From Desulfovibrio fairfieldensis (GTDB lineage: Bacteria; Desulfobacterota; Desulfovibrionia; Desulfovibrionales; Desulfovibrionaceae), in assembly GCF_001553605.1 (NCBI RefSeq), contig NZ_CP014229.1:62001-126000 (forward strand): a DNA stretch of 64,000 nucleotides. Direction: 5' to 3'. Positions 17,660 to 26,267 of the stretch are shown here, piece by piece. Numbering within the stretch: the stretch's first letter is position 1; every line of letters begins with the position of its first letter. The notes beneath the pieces are model-generated. The model ran no database searches. It saw only the letters and a program-made list of their open reading frames with translations, and was not told where the DNA came from. A program made the position numbers and the translations under genes.

Positions 17660-17687
17660 TAGAGCATTTCAAGATTGAAATGCTCTA
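17660..17687. repeat. 28-bp perfect palindrome with TA ends
   Basis: TAGAGCATTTCAA and TTGAAATGCTCTA are perfect inverted arms around a two-base centre. This is the minimal form of the AGAGCATTTCAA motif seen at the ends of several larger elements in the window. Confidence 0.8.
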
Positions 17688-17717
17688 AAAAAAGGACGCC
17701 CCGAAGGGCGTCCTTTT
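17687..17717 (-). terminator. Rho-independent terminator of sat
   Basis: On the minus strand GGACGCCC, TTCG tetraloop, GGGCGTCC is followed by seven T residues. It lies 25 bp past the stop of sat. Confidence 0.85.
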
Positions 17718-17741
17718 GTATACTTGCGATGAGGCCCGCTG

Positions 17742-19013
17742 CTACATGGTGGAACCGGCGGCGGCGCGCTGCATCTTGATTTCCACCTTTTCGGTGAGAC
17801 CGGAATAGTACTCGCGCAGAATCACGAGCACTTCCTCACGGCCGAAGTGATCCGGCACTTCCGCGCCTTCGGAGAGCATCTTGCGCAGTTTGGTGCCCGA
17901 CAGAATCACGCGGTCTTCCTTGCTGTGCGGGCAGGTGCGCATGGAGGCCATGCCGTCGCACTTCTTGCAGTAGAAGGTCCAGTCGATGTTCAGGGGCTCG
18001 CAGAGCAGGCGTTTGCCTTCATCGGCGGGCGCGGGCATCTTGCGGAAGATTTCCTGGGCCTCGAACATGCCGTAGAAGTCGCCCACACCGGCGTGGTCGC
18101 GGCCGACCAGCAGGTTGTTGATGCCGTAGTTCTGGCGGAAGGTGGCGTGCAGCAGGGCTTCACGCGGTCCGGCATAACGCATGTCCAGAGGATAACCGGC
18201 CTGGATCACGAAGTCTTTGACAAAGTATTTGTCCACCAGGGTGTCAATGCACTTCACGCGCACTTCGGCCGGAATGTCGCCGGGCTTCAGGGAGCCCACC
18301 AGGGAGTGGATGACCACGCCATCGCAGATTTCCACGCCGATCTTGGCGAGGTATTCGTGCGAACGGTGCATGGGGTTGCGCAGCTGCAGGGCGGCAACTT
18401 TCTGCCAGCCGCGTTCGTCCATCTTTTCACGCAACTGGGCGGGGGTCATGTACACGCCGGGGAATTTTTCGGGGAATTCGCCCTGCGAGAGCACTTTCAC
18501 CGGGCCGGCGATGTTATATTCCTTCTGGGCCAGCACCATTTTGACGCCGGGGTGGTCATTGGGGGCCACTTCCCAGAACTTTTCGGAGTCCGGGCCTTCG
18601 CCCTTGAAGACCAGCTCGCATTCCCACTTTTTGTCGGCTTCGGTCATCTCGTAGATTTCTTCCACCTTCATGGTCGCCATGATTTCGCCCTTGCGGACGA
18701 GAGCCACTTCCTGGCCGACTTTGAGGCCTTTCGCGTCTTCGGCGGAGATGTCGAGGGTCACCGGCACGGGCCAGAAGGTGCCGTCGGAGAGCAGCATTTT
18801 TTCGCACACGCTCTTCCAGTCGGCTTTGTTCATGAAGCCGGTCAGGGGCGAAAAACCGCCAATGCCCATCATGATCAGGTCGCCCTTGGCACGGGAAGAA
18901 ATCTCGATCTGCTTCAGGCCGGCGGCCTTTTTCTTTTCATCTTCCAAAGCCTTGCCTTCCAACAGGCAACACACCAGGCCTTTGCCGCCATGCGGGGGTA
19001 CCAGTTTGGACAT
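17742..19013 (-). CDS. sat: ATP sulfurylase (sulfate adenylyltransferase)
   Basis: Activates sulfate with ATP to APS and pyrophosphate, the first cytoplasmic step of dissimilatory sulfate reduction. It is a 423-residue prokaryotic Sat. The substrate motifs [13 protein letters not shown] and [13 protein letters not shown] are present. A cysteine cluster CKKCDG...TCPHS fits the metal-binding site known in Desulfovibrio Sat. I use the ATG giving [12 protein letters not shown] because GGAGG precedes it; longer starts are possible but lack this support. It is monocistronic, with its own terminator. The aprBA genes are not in the window. Confidence 0.96.
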   Translation of the reverse strand: MSKLVPPHGGKGLVCCLLEGKALEDEKKKAAGLKQIEISSRAKGDLIMMGIGGFSPLTGFMNKADWKSVCEKMLLSDGTFWPVPVTLDISAEDAKGLKVGQEVALVRKGEIMATMKVEEIYEMTEADKKWECELVFKGEGPDSEKFWEVAPNDHPGVKMVLAQKEYNIAGPVKVLSQGEFPEKFPGVYMTPAQLREKMDERGWQKVAALQLRNPMHRSHEYLAKIGVEICDGVVIHSLVGSLKPGDIPAEVRVKCIDTLVDKYFVKDFVIQAGYPLDMRYAGPREALLHATFRQNYGINNLLVGRDHAGVGDFYGMFEAQEIFRKMPAPADEGKRLLCEPLNIDWTFYCKKCDGMASMRTCPHSKEDRVILSGTKLRKMLSEGAEVPDHFGREEVLVILREYYSGLTEKVEIKMQRAAAGSTM

Positions 19014-19100
19014 CGCGAAATCCTCCATGTTTTGGTTATGGACGCCTTGCCGCGCCGGACAAGAACGCGCGTCGGACGGCAAGGGGCTGTTCCGGCATCC

Positions 19101-19129
19101 ATCTTGTGAATAATCTAACAAAAAGTCAA
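19101..19129 (-). promoter_or_regulatory. Possible sat promoter
   Basis: On the minus strand TTGACT (19129-19124), then 17 bases, then CAAGAT (19106-19101). The -35 is good and the -10 is weak. It lies about 90 bp upstream of the sat start in an AT-rich stretch. Confidence 0.35.
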
Positions 19130-19173
19130 CTACCTTTCAGAATTTTTTGTGGCTTCTCCGGGCGCTTGTGGGG

Positions 19174-19212
19174 AAAAAAGTCCCCGGCGGCCGTAAGGCC
19201 CGCGCCGGGGAC
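19174..19212 (-). terminator. Rho-independent terminator after ssb
   Basis: On the minus strand GTCCCCGGC pairs with GCCGGGGAC, followed by a T tract. It lies about 100 bp past the ssb stop. A second small palindrome (AACACTGA, CGA, TCAGTGTT) lies at about 19290-19308, next to that stop. Confidence 0.75.
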
Positions 19213-19312
19213 AAAGATACACCGGCAATCCGCGTCAGCACGGATTGTCGGTGCAAGAGCAGGGTCTTTCTAACCTTGAGCTGCTCGGGAAAACACTGAC
19301 GATCAGTGTTGC

Positions 19313-19879
19313 CTAGAAGGGCACTTCATCCATGTTGGAGGCTTCCGAGGGGAAGGCCGGGCCCAGATCCTCGTCTTGGGGCTGCTGGCGCGGAGCCTGA
19401 CGCTGCTGCGCCTGACCGCCGCCCCCCTGTCCGCCCTGGGCCCGCTGGCCCCCGCCCTGGCCGCGCGGAGCCTGCCGGGGTGCGGACCCGCCACCGGCGG
19501 CGTAGTCATCCTCATAGCCGCCGGGGCCGCCCTGGCCGCCGCGCGGGGCGTCGCCCTTGCGGTCCAGAAACTGCACGCGCTGGGCCTTGATTTCCGTGGT
19601 GTAACGGTCCTGGCCCTGCTGATCCTGCCATTTGCGGGTCTGCAGACTGCCTTCCACATAGATAAGGCTGCCCTTGGCAAGGTAATTGGCGCAGTTTTCA
19701 GCCTGGCGCTGAAACACGGACACACGGTGCCATTCGGTGCGTTCCACCTTGTTGCCGTCGCGGTCGGTATAGGATTCGTCGGTGGCCACGTTCAGACTGG
19801 CTACCGGCGAGCCGCTTTGGGTGTAGCGCAGTTCGGGGTCGCGGCCCAGGCGGCCGATGATCATGACTTTATTCAACAT
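19313..19879 (-). CDS. ssb: Single-stranded DNA-binding protein
   Basis: Protects and organises single-stranded DNA during replication, recombination and repair. The N-terminal OB fold (about residues 1-110) contains LNKVMIIGRLGRDPELRYT and WHRVSVF. A Gly/Gln/Arg-rich linker follows, and the tail DEVPF is a slightly altered form of the usual acidic DDDIPF tip that recruits partner proteins. It has 188 residues, normal for SSB. The ATG at 19879 follows GGAGC; a longer open frame upstream lacks family support. Confidence 0.95.
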   Translation of the reverse strand: MLNKVMIIGRLGRDPELRYTQSGSPVASLNVATDESYTDRDGNKVERTEWHRVSVFQRQAENCANYLAKGSLIYVEGSLQTRKWQDQQGQDRYTTEIKAQRVQFLDRKGDAPRGGQGGPGGYEDDYAAGGGSAPRQAPRGQGGGQRAQGGQGGGGQAQQRQAPRQQPQDEDLGPAFPSEASNMDEVPF

Positions 19880-19973
19880 GGCTGTTGCTCCGGATGAAAG
19901 CGGGTAGAGCATTTTCACAATGAAATTGCTCTGTTATTATCAAAATGTTCGGCCTCGTAAGACGGAAGTGAAA

Positions 19974-20102
19974 CCAGAGCAGTTTTACTTTGAAATTGCT
20001 CTAACGCCGCACAGGGCGCGGCGTGGATTCCGGCGAAAACCACGTTTTTCACCGGAATCCCAACTTTGAAATTTGTAAAATTTCAAAGTTACTCTGCTCT
20101 GG
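19974..20102. repeat. 129-bp palindromic element (ACTTTGAAATT ends), short copy
   Basis: The left end CCAGAGCAGTTTTACTTTGAA and the reverse complement of the right end, CCAGAGCAGAGTAACTTTGA, match at nearly all of about 24 positions. The centre shares GCGTGGATTCCGGCGAA with 16855-17141. A related half-palindrome (TAGAGCATTTTCA...TGAAATTGCTC) lies just beyond at 19903-19931. Confidence 0.75.
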
Positions 20103-20112
20103 ATCCGCGAGA

Positions 20113-20145
20113 TTTCCGCGGTCGGGCAAAGCCCGCCCGCGGAAA
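20113..20145. terminator. Hairpin after the carboxylase operon
   Basis: TTTCCGCGGTCGGGC pairs with GCCCGCCCGCGGAAA with one mismatch across a three-base loop. It lies about 40 bp past the last minus-strand gene (stop at 20183) and may end that transcript, though no long T tract follows. Confidence 0.45.
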
Positions 20146-20182
20146 CTTCAAGCACAATATGCTGTTAGCGGATGTGCCGGGC

Positions 20183-20521
20183 TCAGGCCACGAAGGCCCG
20201 TTCCAGATTGTCCAGCACGTCTTCCAGTTGATCGCTCAGAACGTTGGCTTCGCGCGGCTGCCAGTCGGCAAGCGCCGCCTCCAGCTCCTGCTTCAGGCGC
20301 GCGGCTTCGCGGATGCCCGGTCCCAAGGCGTCCTGGCGGGCCTTGGACCATTTCATGAAGGTCAGGCCCTCGTCCAGGGCGCGTACCATTTCCAGCACGC
20401 CGCGCTTTTCGTGCTTGATGGGCACGCTGAAGGCCAGTTCAGTCAGTTGGGGCCAGAGTTGTTCCAGAAGATCTTCATTCCAGGTCACGGCGCTGACCCG
20501 TATTTGCAGTGCTTTTCCCAT
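20183..20521 (-). CDS. Conserved hypothetical protein at end of carboxylase operon
   Basis: Small soluble, mostly helical acidic protein of 112 residues with no signal peptide, membrane helix or recognised motif. Its C-terminal half (about 75-108) could form a coiled coil. It starts 74 bp after the biotinyl-like protein gene and is probably the last gene of the same transcript. I do not recognise a family and give no function. Confidence 0.6.
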   Translation of the reverse strand: MGKALQIRVSAVTWNEDLLEQLWPQLTELAFSVPIKHEKRGVLEMVRALDEGLTFMKWSKARQDALGPGIREAARLKQELEAALADWQPREANVLSDQLEDVLDNLERAFVA

Positions 20522-20595
20522 AGTAGTCTACCGTATGTGTTAGTGTTGGGGCGGCGTATCATGGGCCGCGCCGGCTGACGCGGGATTTGCCGCCG

Positions 20596-21246
20596 TTATT
20601 CTTTTTCCGTCCATTCGGTCTGAACGCGCATGATCACGTCCTGAATGGCCGGAAGCTGGTCCTGCGGGCAAACGCCGATGAGCGGCGCGCCCGTGTCCAT
20701 GTTTTCGCTGTACTTGAAGTAGACGGCGTAAATGACGCCGTCCGGGCCCGTGTAGTGCAGGGGCACTTCGCGTTTCATGCGCGACATGATCAGGAGTTCC
20801 ATGCCGTCCCGCACCGCTACGGAATGCGCGTCCGAAGCGCGGATTTTCTTGTCCACTTCGGGCGTGAAATAGTATTTGGCCCGCTCGGGCGCGCGGAACA
20901 GATGCAGGGCCTTCTGCAGAATGGCCCGCTGCACTTCCTCGCGGGTGAGCATGTGGCGCAGCACGGCCAGCGGCGTTCCGGCCTCTACGAAGCAGCCCTC
21001 CAGCTCGCTGTGCAACTCGCTGATTTCACCTTTTTCCGGCGTACAGATGGGCTTGGGATTGCGTTCGCGCTCCAGTGTGGCCAGCTGGGTGCCGGGTTTT
21101 TCCTTCCATTGGCCCTGGGGCCCCAGGACCTTGTCGCCGGTTTTGAGACCGGCAAAGGTCACTCGCCCGGTGTGGGGCGCGGTAATGACGATCTCGCGGT
21201 AGGGCGAGGCCTTGATTTCATCCAGCAAGGCGGAAATGTCGATCAT
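20596..21246 (-). CDS. Biotinyl/lipoyl-fold protein without the usual acceptor lysine
   Basis: Protein of 216 residues in an acyl-CoA-carboxylase-like operon. Residues 20-100 read as a biotinyl/lipoyl-like fold: ITAPHTGRV, then GTQLATLERERNPKPICTPEKGEI, then VEAGTPLAVL. Aligning this by eye with the usual LE-AMKM segment puts R62 where the biotin-carrying lysine should be; K65 is the nearest lysine. The C-terminal half (110-216) is of unknown type. Similar Desulfovibrio proteins may be labelled biotin attachment protein, but this one may not carry biotin. It lies 416 bp after the carboxyltransferase, across a repeat region. Confidence 0.6.
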   Translation of the reverse strand: MIDISALLDEIKASPYREIVITAPHTGRVTFAGLKTGDKVLGPQGQWKEKPGTQLATLERERNPKPICTPEKGEISELHSELEGCFVEAGTPLAVLRHMLTREEVQRAILQKALHLFRAPERAKYYFTPEVDKKIRASDAHSVAVRDGMELLIMSRMKREVPLHYTGPDGVIYAVYFKYSENMDTGAPLIGVCPQDQLPAIQDVIMRVQTEWTEKE

Positions 21247-21517
21247 TTTCTGTCCGTTATGGCTTATGTCTATGGCGCGTTCTGCGTATTTTTTGTTCGT
21301 CTTTTACGAAAAACAGCTTTTTCCCCGCGGTCGGCGTCATACTCGTTTTTTTGATGCGTACGTACCTGAGTACGTTTACGCTCAAAAAAACGAGCTTTCC
21401 TTGACCGCGAAAAAATATCTTATTTTTTGCAAAACCCGTCCAAACCGGCACCCGCCTTCTTCGCTGCGCTCAGCGCGGCGGTATAAGGAAACAGAGCCTG
21501 AACGGTTGTGTTTTTGA
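21247..21517. other. AT-rich intergenic stretch with long hairpin
   Basis: No gene. A long hairpin spans 21327-21408: GCGGTC with GACCGC, and CTCGTTTTTTTGA with TCAAAAAAACGAG (13 perfect pairs), plus weaker inner pairing around GTACGT. It separates the carboxyltransferase from the biotinyl-like gene and could attenuate or process the transcript. Confidence 0.55.
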
Positions 21518-21662
21518 GGAAGTGCTGAGTAATGAGGATGTTTGTTCTTTGCCAAGAAAGGCGAACGCCGGGCGGAACGAAGTGTATCAAAACATACACG
21601 AGTTTCGCACGGGGTGAGCCTGACGCAGACAAAGGGCAAAAAGACCATTACTCAGTACTTCC
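21518..21662. mobile_element. 145-bp MITE-like element abutting a stop codon (GGAAGTGCTGAGTAATG ends)
   Basis: GGAAGTGCTGAGTAATG at 21518-21534 and its near-exact inverse at 21646-21662 (16 of 17) bound a 145-bp non-coding segment. The right end touches the TAA stop of the carboxyltransferase (21663-21665). Related pieces lie at 47297-47437 (shared AATGAGGATTTTTGTTC core) and, as bare ends only, at 61164-61199. Confidence 0.75.
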
Positions 21663-23912
21663 TTACCGATAATACAAGTTTCTGCCGCCGATGGTAAGCA
21701 GAGCCTGCTTGAGGTTCGCGCGGATCTGCCTCCGGTCCCAGATGCCCTGAATGTGGCCGCGCGACAGCGCGCGGTAGGAGCGGTGGTATTTGGGCGGAAT
21801 GTCCATGCCCGTGGTTTCCTTGATCACGCCCGGTCCGGCGAAGCCGATGTTGGAGGAGCGCACCGCGAACTGGTAGGGCGAGCAGCCCAGGAAGCTGGCC
21901 ACCGGCCCGGCGAAGGAATTGGTATCGTACAGCACCATGTACAGGCCGCCGGATTCGATGTAGCGGCGCACGGCCACGGTGCAGCGCGGCATCTGGATCA
22001 CGCCGTGGGTGCCCTCCTGGATGCGGATGCCCGCCGTGCCGTGCACGTAGGCCAGGAAGGGGTAGCGCTTCTTGGCGGCGCGCTGCGCGGCCTCCACGAA
22101 TTTGTAGCCTTCGGCCGCGCCCACCGAGCCGCCCCGGAAGGTGCCCATGAGCATGGCAACCACCATCTTGGTGTTGTCGATGCGGGCTTCAAAGGTCATG
22201 CAGCCGCTCTTGGCCCCGGTCTTTTTCTGGGCGTCGCTGATGCGCTCGGCAAAACCGGGAAAGTCCAGGGGATTGCCCGCCTCGATTTCGCTGTTGAACT
22301 CAAAGACCGAGCCGGGATCGAAGACGTTTTTCACGTACCATTCGGGCTCCATGGGAAAATGGTAGCCGCAGTGGCTGCACACGCCCGCGAATTCCGCGAA
22401 AAGGTCCGGACCCCAGAGATCCAGACAACCGTAGGAAGCGCTGTTGGGACAGGTCAGGGTGCGGTCGACCTTGTAGCGGGGCGAGAGATAATTCCACTTG
22501 TGCCGCCGCGAATCGTCCGTCCAGGCCGAAAGGGCCGTGAGTTCCCTGGCCTTGTTGTCCGCGCGGCTGGGCAGATTGCGGGTGAGCTTGCGCCAGGGGG
22601 AGAGCAGGCGGCCCTTGAACATTTCCCACTCGTTGTCCACCTCTTCCATGAAGCCCCGGATCTGGCGTTGGTGCTTGCGATAGAAATCATACTTGAAGCT
22701 GACCCAGGGCTTGGAGAACCAGTCCCAGAAGGCGGCGGCGGTCTTGGTCAGGAAGGGACGGCGGTCGCGCGCGGCCTGGCGTGAGAGGCGCAGAAATTTC
22801 TGCTGGCGGCGTTCGCGCAGACGGTCCTTGGCTGCGGCCGACAGGCCCCAGCGGATATGCAGCTCGTCCAGGTTGACTTCCGGATTGCGGTGGCGCGAGA
22901 GGGCCAGCCCTCGGAAAACAGGCATCTTGCGGGTGGAGATGACCACTTCGTCCGTGGCCCGGATGACCTCCTGGCGCAAGGAGCGGAAAAAGTCGAAATG
23001 CCAGGGCCGCGCGCCCAGGGACGGCTCCTGCACCACTCGGTCGATATAACCGAAGCGCAGATTGTCCTGGGCCGTGATGTGCAGATTTTCGGCGCAGTGC
23101 TCGATCAGCTCGGGAGTGGCTCGCTGTCCGGCCTTGAGCCGTCCTTCGATGGCTGCGGCGCCTTCCGGCGAAATGACCGAATAATAGCCGTGCGAGAGCA
23201 TCAGGCGCTTGTCCGCCAGGCCGATGGCCTCGGCCCCGCCGGAGCCGCCCTCGGAAATCACGGCCACCACGGGCACGCGCAGGCCCGCCATGCCGTAAAT
23301 GTTGCGGGCGATCTGCTGGGCCGCGCCGGGGTAGTCCTCAATGGGAAAGGAGCCGGGCGTGAAAATATAGGCGTGGATGGGAATGCCCTCGGTTTCGGCC
23401 ACGCGCATGTACTGGAGGGCCTTGGCGTTGCCCCAGGGCTTGACCGAGCCGCCGTTGCGGAATTCCGCGCCGTGGCCTTTCTCCTGGCCGATGACCATGA
23501 CCGACTGGGTGTAAATCTTTTTGCCCCGGCGGCGGGTGATCACCGCGCGGGCGATGAGCATGCTGGGGTCCAGGCTGTGCTCGTCCTGGCCGCCCACTTC
23601 AGTGAAGTTGTCGTAGACGTTTTCCAGGATGTCGCGCAGGCAGATACGCTGCGGATGACGCACGATGCGCACCCGGTCCATGGGCGTGACGCTGCTTTCC
23701 AGACGGCGCTCCACATAGGAGAACAGATCCTCGACCGTGGCCAGTTCCGCATAGGGATCGTTGAGCGAGCCGGAGCGGGCGCGTTCGGCGAAAGCCGTGA
23801 GCCGCTCTTCCAGCAGGTCCGCGTTGTCCTTGTGCTTGCCCGCGAAAATGTCCTGCATGTAGGTCAGTCGGTCGCGCAGGCTCTGGATGCGTTTTTCGAT
23901 GTTGTTGTCCAT
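21663..23912 (-). CDS. Acetyl-CoA carboxylase-type carboxyltransferase (alpha and beta fused)
   Basis: Single 749-residue protein carrying both halves of a carboxyltransferase. It transfers CO2 from carboxybiotin to an acyl-CoA, presumably acetyl-CoA for fatty acid synthesis. Residues about 80-340 match AccA (GQEKGHG, FTPGSFPIEDYPGAAQQ, EGGSGGAEAIG). Residues about 470-749 match AccD, with a zinc-finger-like cysteine set (TCPNSASYGC, CSHCGYHF) and MVVAMLMGTFRGGSVG. The alpha-then-beta order is the reverse of the common AccD-AccA order. It sits 16 bp after a DUF1847-type gene, and its TAA touches a MITE-like element. Confidence 0.88.
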   Translation of the reverse strand: MDNNIEKRIQSLRDRLTYMQDIFAGKHKDNADLLEERLTAFAERARSGSLNDPYAELATVEDLFSYVERRLESSVTPMDRVRIVRHPQRICLRDILENVYDNFTEVGGQDEHSLDPSMLIARAVITRRRGKKIYTQSVMVIGQEKGHGAEFRNGGSVKPWGNAKALQYMRVAETEGIPIHAYIFTPGSFPIEDYPGAAQQIARNIYGMAGLRVPVVAVISEGGSGGAEAIGLADKRLMLSHGYYSVISPEGAAAIEGRLKAGQRATPELIEHCAENLHITAQDNLRFGYIDRVVQEPSLGARPWHFDFFRSLRQEVIRATDEVVISTRKMPVFRGLALSRHRNPEVNLDELHIRWGLSAAAKDRLRERRQQKFLRLSRQAARDRRPFLTKTAAAFWDWFSKPWVSFKYDFYRKHQRQIRGFMEEVDNEWEMFKGRLLSPWRKLTRNLPSRADNKARELTALSAWTDDSRRHKWNYLSPRYKVDRTLTCPNSASYGCLDLWGPDLFAEFAGVCSHCGYHFPMEPEWYVKNVFDPGSVFEFNSEIEAGNPLDFPGFAERISDAQKKTGAKSGCMTFEARIDNTKMVVAMLMGTFRGGSVGAAEGYKFVEAAQRAAKKRYPFLAYVHGTAGIRIQEGTHGVIQMPRCTVAVRRYIESGGLYMVLYDTNSFAGPVASFLGCSPYQFAVRSSNIGFAGPGVIKETTGMDIPPKYHRSYRALSRGHIQGIWDRRQIRANLKQALLTIGGRNLYYR

Positions 23913-23928
23913 AAGTTAGGTGCGCCGC

Positions 23929-24612
23929 TTACATCGGTGTCTTGAGGTAGTTGAAATAACTGCCGCTGCACTGGACAGCGGCCAGCGGATTATGTCCCAG
24001 CATGCGGTCCTTGACGGCCAGCACGGTGGCCGGGGCCTCCAGATGGCGCAGGGCCAGGGTGTCGTGGCCCACGCAGAGTCCCAGCAGCACGTTGAAGTCC
24101 ACCTGGGCCCTGTTCATCAGCTCGGCCTGGAGCACGGGATTGCACATGCTTTCCGGCTGCTCCGGGTTGAGCAGATCCTCGCCCGAGAGGCCCAGCTCGC
24201 TCTTGGACAGCCCGCCCGCCTTGCAAACGGCGGAAATTGTTTCCAGGCCCTGGGCCTCGAAGATTTCCGCCGCTCCCGCGGCCTCGCGCCGCAGGCCGAT
24301 ACAAAAGAGCAGGCCCAGGCGATGGTAGCCCATGGCCCTGGCAAAGGCCACGATTTCCAAAATCCGGGGGCGGCAGGGCATGCGCCCGCCGTCGGGCAGT
24401 TTCGCGTAGCTGTGCCGCTCCACCCGGGCGGCCTGGCGGGCGAAATGCCGGATGTCCGGCTGCGCGTAGGTCCGGCGGCTCTTCTCCACCAAGTCCGTGT
24501 GCGCCGCCGAAGGGCAGTCCGGCGGATGTTTGCCGCCCGGCACGCAACAGAGCCGCTCTTCGCGTTTGAAGGGACAGGCCGCGCAACGGGGCGGTGGGGA
24601 GGAACTGTGCAT
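23929..24612 (-). CDS. DUF1847-type cysteine-rich protein
   Basis: Soluble protein of 227 residues with a cysteine-rich N-terminus (CAACPFKREERLCC, PPDCPSA) and a conserved core with ARAMGYHRLGLLFCIGLRREA, CNPVLQAELMN and LGLCVGHDTL. This matches the uncharacterised DUF1847 family of anaerobes, which may bind metal or an Fe-S cluster. It lies between the biotin carboxylase and carboxyltransferase genes with spacings of 19 and 16 bp, so it is cotranscribed with them. No function is established. Confidence 0.75.
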   Translation of the reverse strand: MHSSSPPPRCAACPFKREERLCCVPGGKHPPDCPSAAHTDLVEKSRRTYAQPDIRHFARQAARVERHSYAKLPDGGRMPCRPRILEIVAFARAMGYHRLGLLFCIGLRREAAGAAEIFEAQGLETISAVCKAGGLSKSELGLSGEDLLNPEQPESMCNPVLQAELMNRAQVDFNVLLGLCVGHDTLALRHLEAPATVLAVKDRMLGHNPLAAVQCSGSYFNYLKTPM

Positions 24613-24631
24613 GCCGACGCCTTGGCCGTGG

Positions 24632-26122
24632 TTAAAAACGCAGAATGCGTCCGGTATTGGCCTTCAAAAAGCCCACATTGGATTTAAGGGGGTCGCCCGC
24701 GCCGTTCTGGCCTTCCAGGCGCAGGGAGTCCAGAAATTCCAGGCCGCGGGCCTTGGCCTCCTCCAGGTCCTTGCCCCAGATGATCGCCAGGGCCAGGTTG
24801 GGGTCGAATTCCGTGGGGATCTCGTAGGGCTCGTTGCGGGGCACATGGGTCAGCATGGCCAGCCAGGGCTGGTCCTTCCATTGGAAGTGCTCGATGCGGC
24901 CCACCCAGGGCGTGAAATTGTTGTCCGGGTCCTCGGCGATGAGGCGGTACTCGATGCCCACGCCCTCGGAGGCGATTTCCGCCTGGGTGTAGCCCAGGGG
25001 CTGGCCCAGGCCGATGCGGATCTGCTCGGCGATGAGATCCACGCCCTCTTTGCCGCGAACACGCGAAATGCGGGCCGAGACGCCGTTTTCCACCTGGATG
25101 CGGGTGTTGACCTCCATAAGGAAGGGGTCGCCCTTGCGGGTGACGATCCATTCCCAGGTGCCCACGTTGTCATAGCCCACCTTGCGGGCCATGGTCAGGG
25201 AATAGTCCACAATGTCCGTAAGCACGCGGCCCGCATTAAAGGTATACTCCAGTTCGTCCGGCGCGAAGCCCGGCGCGACCTCGATGCGTTTCTGCAGGCC
25301 CGTTGACTGGATGGAGCAGTTGCGCGTGCCGAAGTGCACGGGGTTCGTGCCCGAGCGGTCCGAAACGATCTGCACTTCCAGGTGGTTGAAATCCGTGATG
25401 CGCTGCTCGATGAGCACGCCTTCGTCCTTGAACTGGCGCAGGGCGTAATTGCGGATGCGCCGGTAGACCGAGCGGAACTGGTCCGGGTCGTAGACTTCCT
25501 CAATGCCCATGCCGCCGCCGCCCGCCGAGGCCTTGACCAGCACCAGCGGGCGCTGGATGCCCTGCTGTTCCTGGAATTCAAAGACCGACTTGGCGATGCG
25601 CTCGGCCTCCATCTCGTCGTAAATGGGGCGGTCCGAACCAGGCACCGTGGGCACGCCCAGGCTGCGGGCCAGGCGCTTGGTATTGATCTTGTCGCCCAGC
25701 TCGCGGATGATTTTCCAGGAGGGGCCGATGAAGGTCAGTTTGCGGTCGCGCTTGGTGACCCGGCGGGCGAAACGGAAATCCTCGGCGAAAAAGCCGTAGC
25801 CCGGATGCACGGCGGTGCAGCCCGCCTCGTCGGCAACGGCCATCAGTTCGTTGGCGTCGTGATAGGAGGACACGCGGAACAGGCTCTTTTCCCCGCCTTC
25901 CTCGCGGGCCAGGCGGACATGGCCCGAGGCCGCGTCCTCGGCGGTGTACACGGCCGTGAATGCCACACCCAGCTTGCGGCAGGCCCGCATGATGCGTATG
26001 GCGATCTCGCCCCGGTTGGCCACCAGAATTTTATGCTCGGTCAACGGAATTTCCGTGGGAACGCCTTTGGCGGCGCTGCCGGCGGCGGCCTTTTTTTTGC
26101 TGCTGTCCTGAGCTTTGTTCAA
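24632..26122 (-). CDS. accC: Biotin carboxylase subunit
   Basis: ATP-grasp enzyme of 496 residues that carboxylates biotin with bicarbonate and ATP. The N-terminal domain has KILVANRGEIAIRIMRACRKLG. The ATP-grasp region has LVKASAGGGGMGIEEV, and the C-terminal part has the MEVNTRIQVENGV metal/ATP site. No biotin-carrier domain is attached. A 25-residue Ala/Lys-rich extension precedes the domain. It starts the minus-strand operon with DUF1847, the carboxyltransferase and the biotinyl-like gene, and its promoter should lie in the 145-bp gap shared with the purine phosphorylase. Confidence 0.9.
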   Translation of the reverse strand: MNKAQDSSKKKAAAGSAAKGVPTEIPLTEHKILVANRGEIAIRIMRACRKLGVAFTAVYTAEDAASGHVRLAREEGGEKSLFRVSSYHDANELMAVADEAGCTAVHPGYGFFAEDFRFARRVTKRDRKLTFIGPSWKIIRELGDKINTKRLARSLGVPTVPGSDRPIYDEMEAERIAKSVFEFQEQQGIQRPLVLVKASAGGGGMGIEEVYDPDQFRSVYRRIRNYALRQFKDEGVLIEQRITDFNHLEVQIVSDRSGTNPVHFGTRNCSIQSTGLQKRIEVAPGFAPDELEYTFNAGRVLTDIVDYSLTMARKVGYDNVGTWEWIVTRKGDPFLMEVNTRIQVENGVSARISRVRGKEGVDLIAEQIRIGLGQPLGYTQAEIASEGVGIEYRLIAEDPDNNFTPWVGRIEHFQWKDQPWLAMLTHVPRNEPYEIPTEFDPNLALAIIWGKDLEEAKARGLEFLDSLRLEGQNGAGDPLKSNVGFLKANTGRILRF

Positions 26123-26267
26123 ACCTCTCTCCCCAGGGAACAGTGCTCTTCCCTATTATGGCATGCCCGCGCCGCGCGCCCGCCCTTGTGGGCCGGATGC
26201 GCGCGGGCTATAGTGGCCGGGCGATGTCTTTCACCCGAAAATCTACCAGAAGTCGAGAGATAATCTT

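Noticed and set aside
20066-20578. 170-aa plus-strand frame across the carboxylase hypothetical gene
   Set aside because: Antisense to a better-supported minus-strand gene and starts in a repeat.
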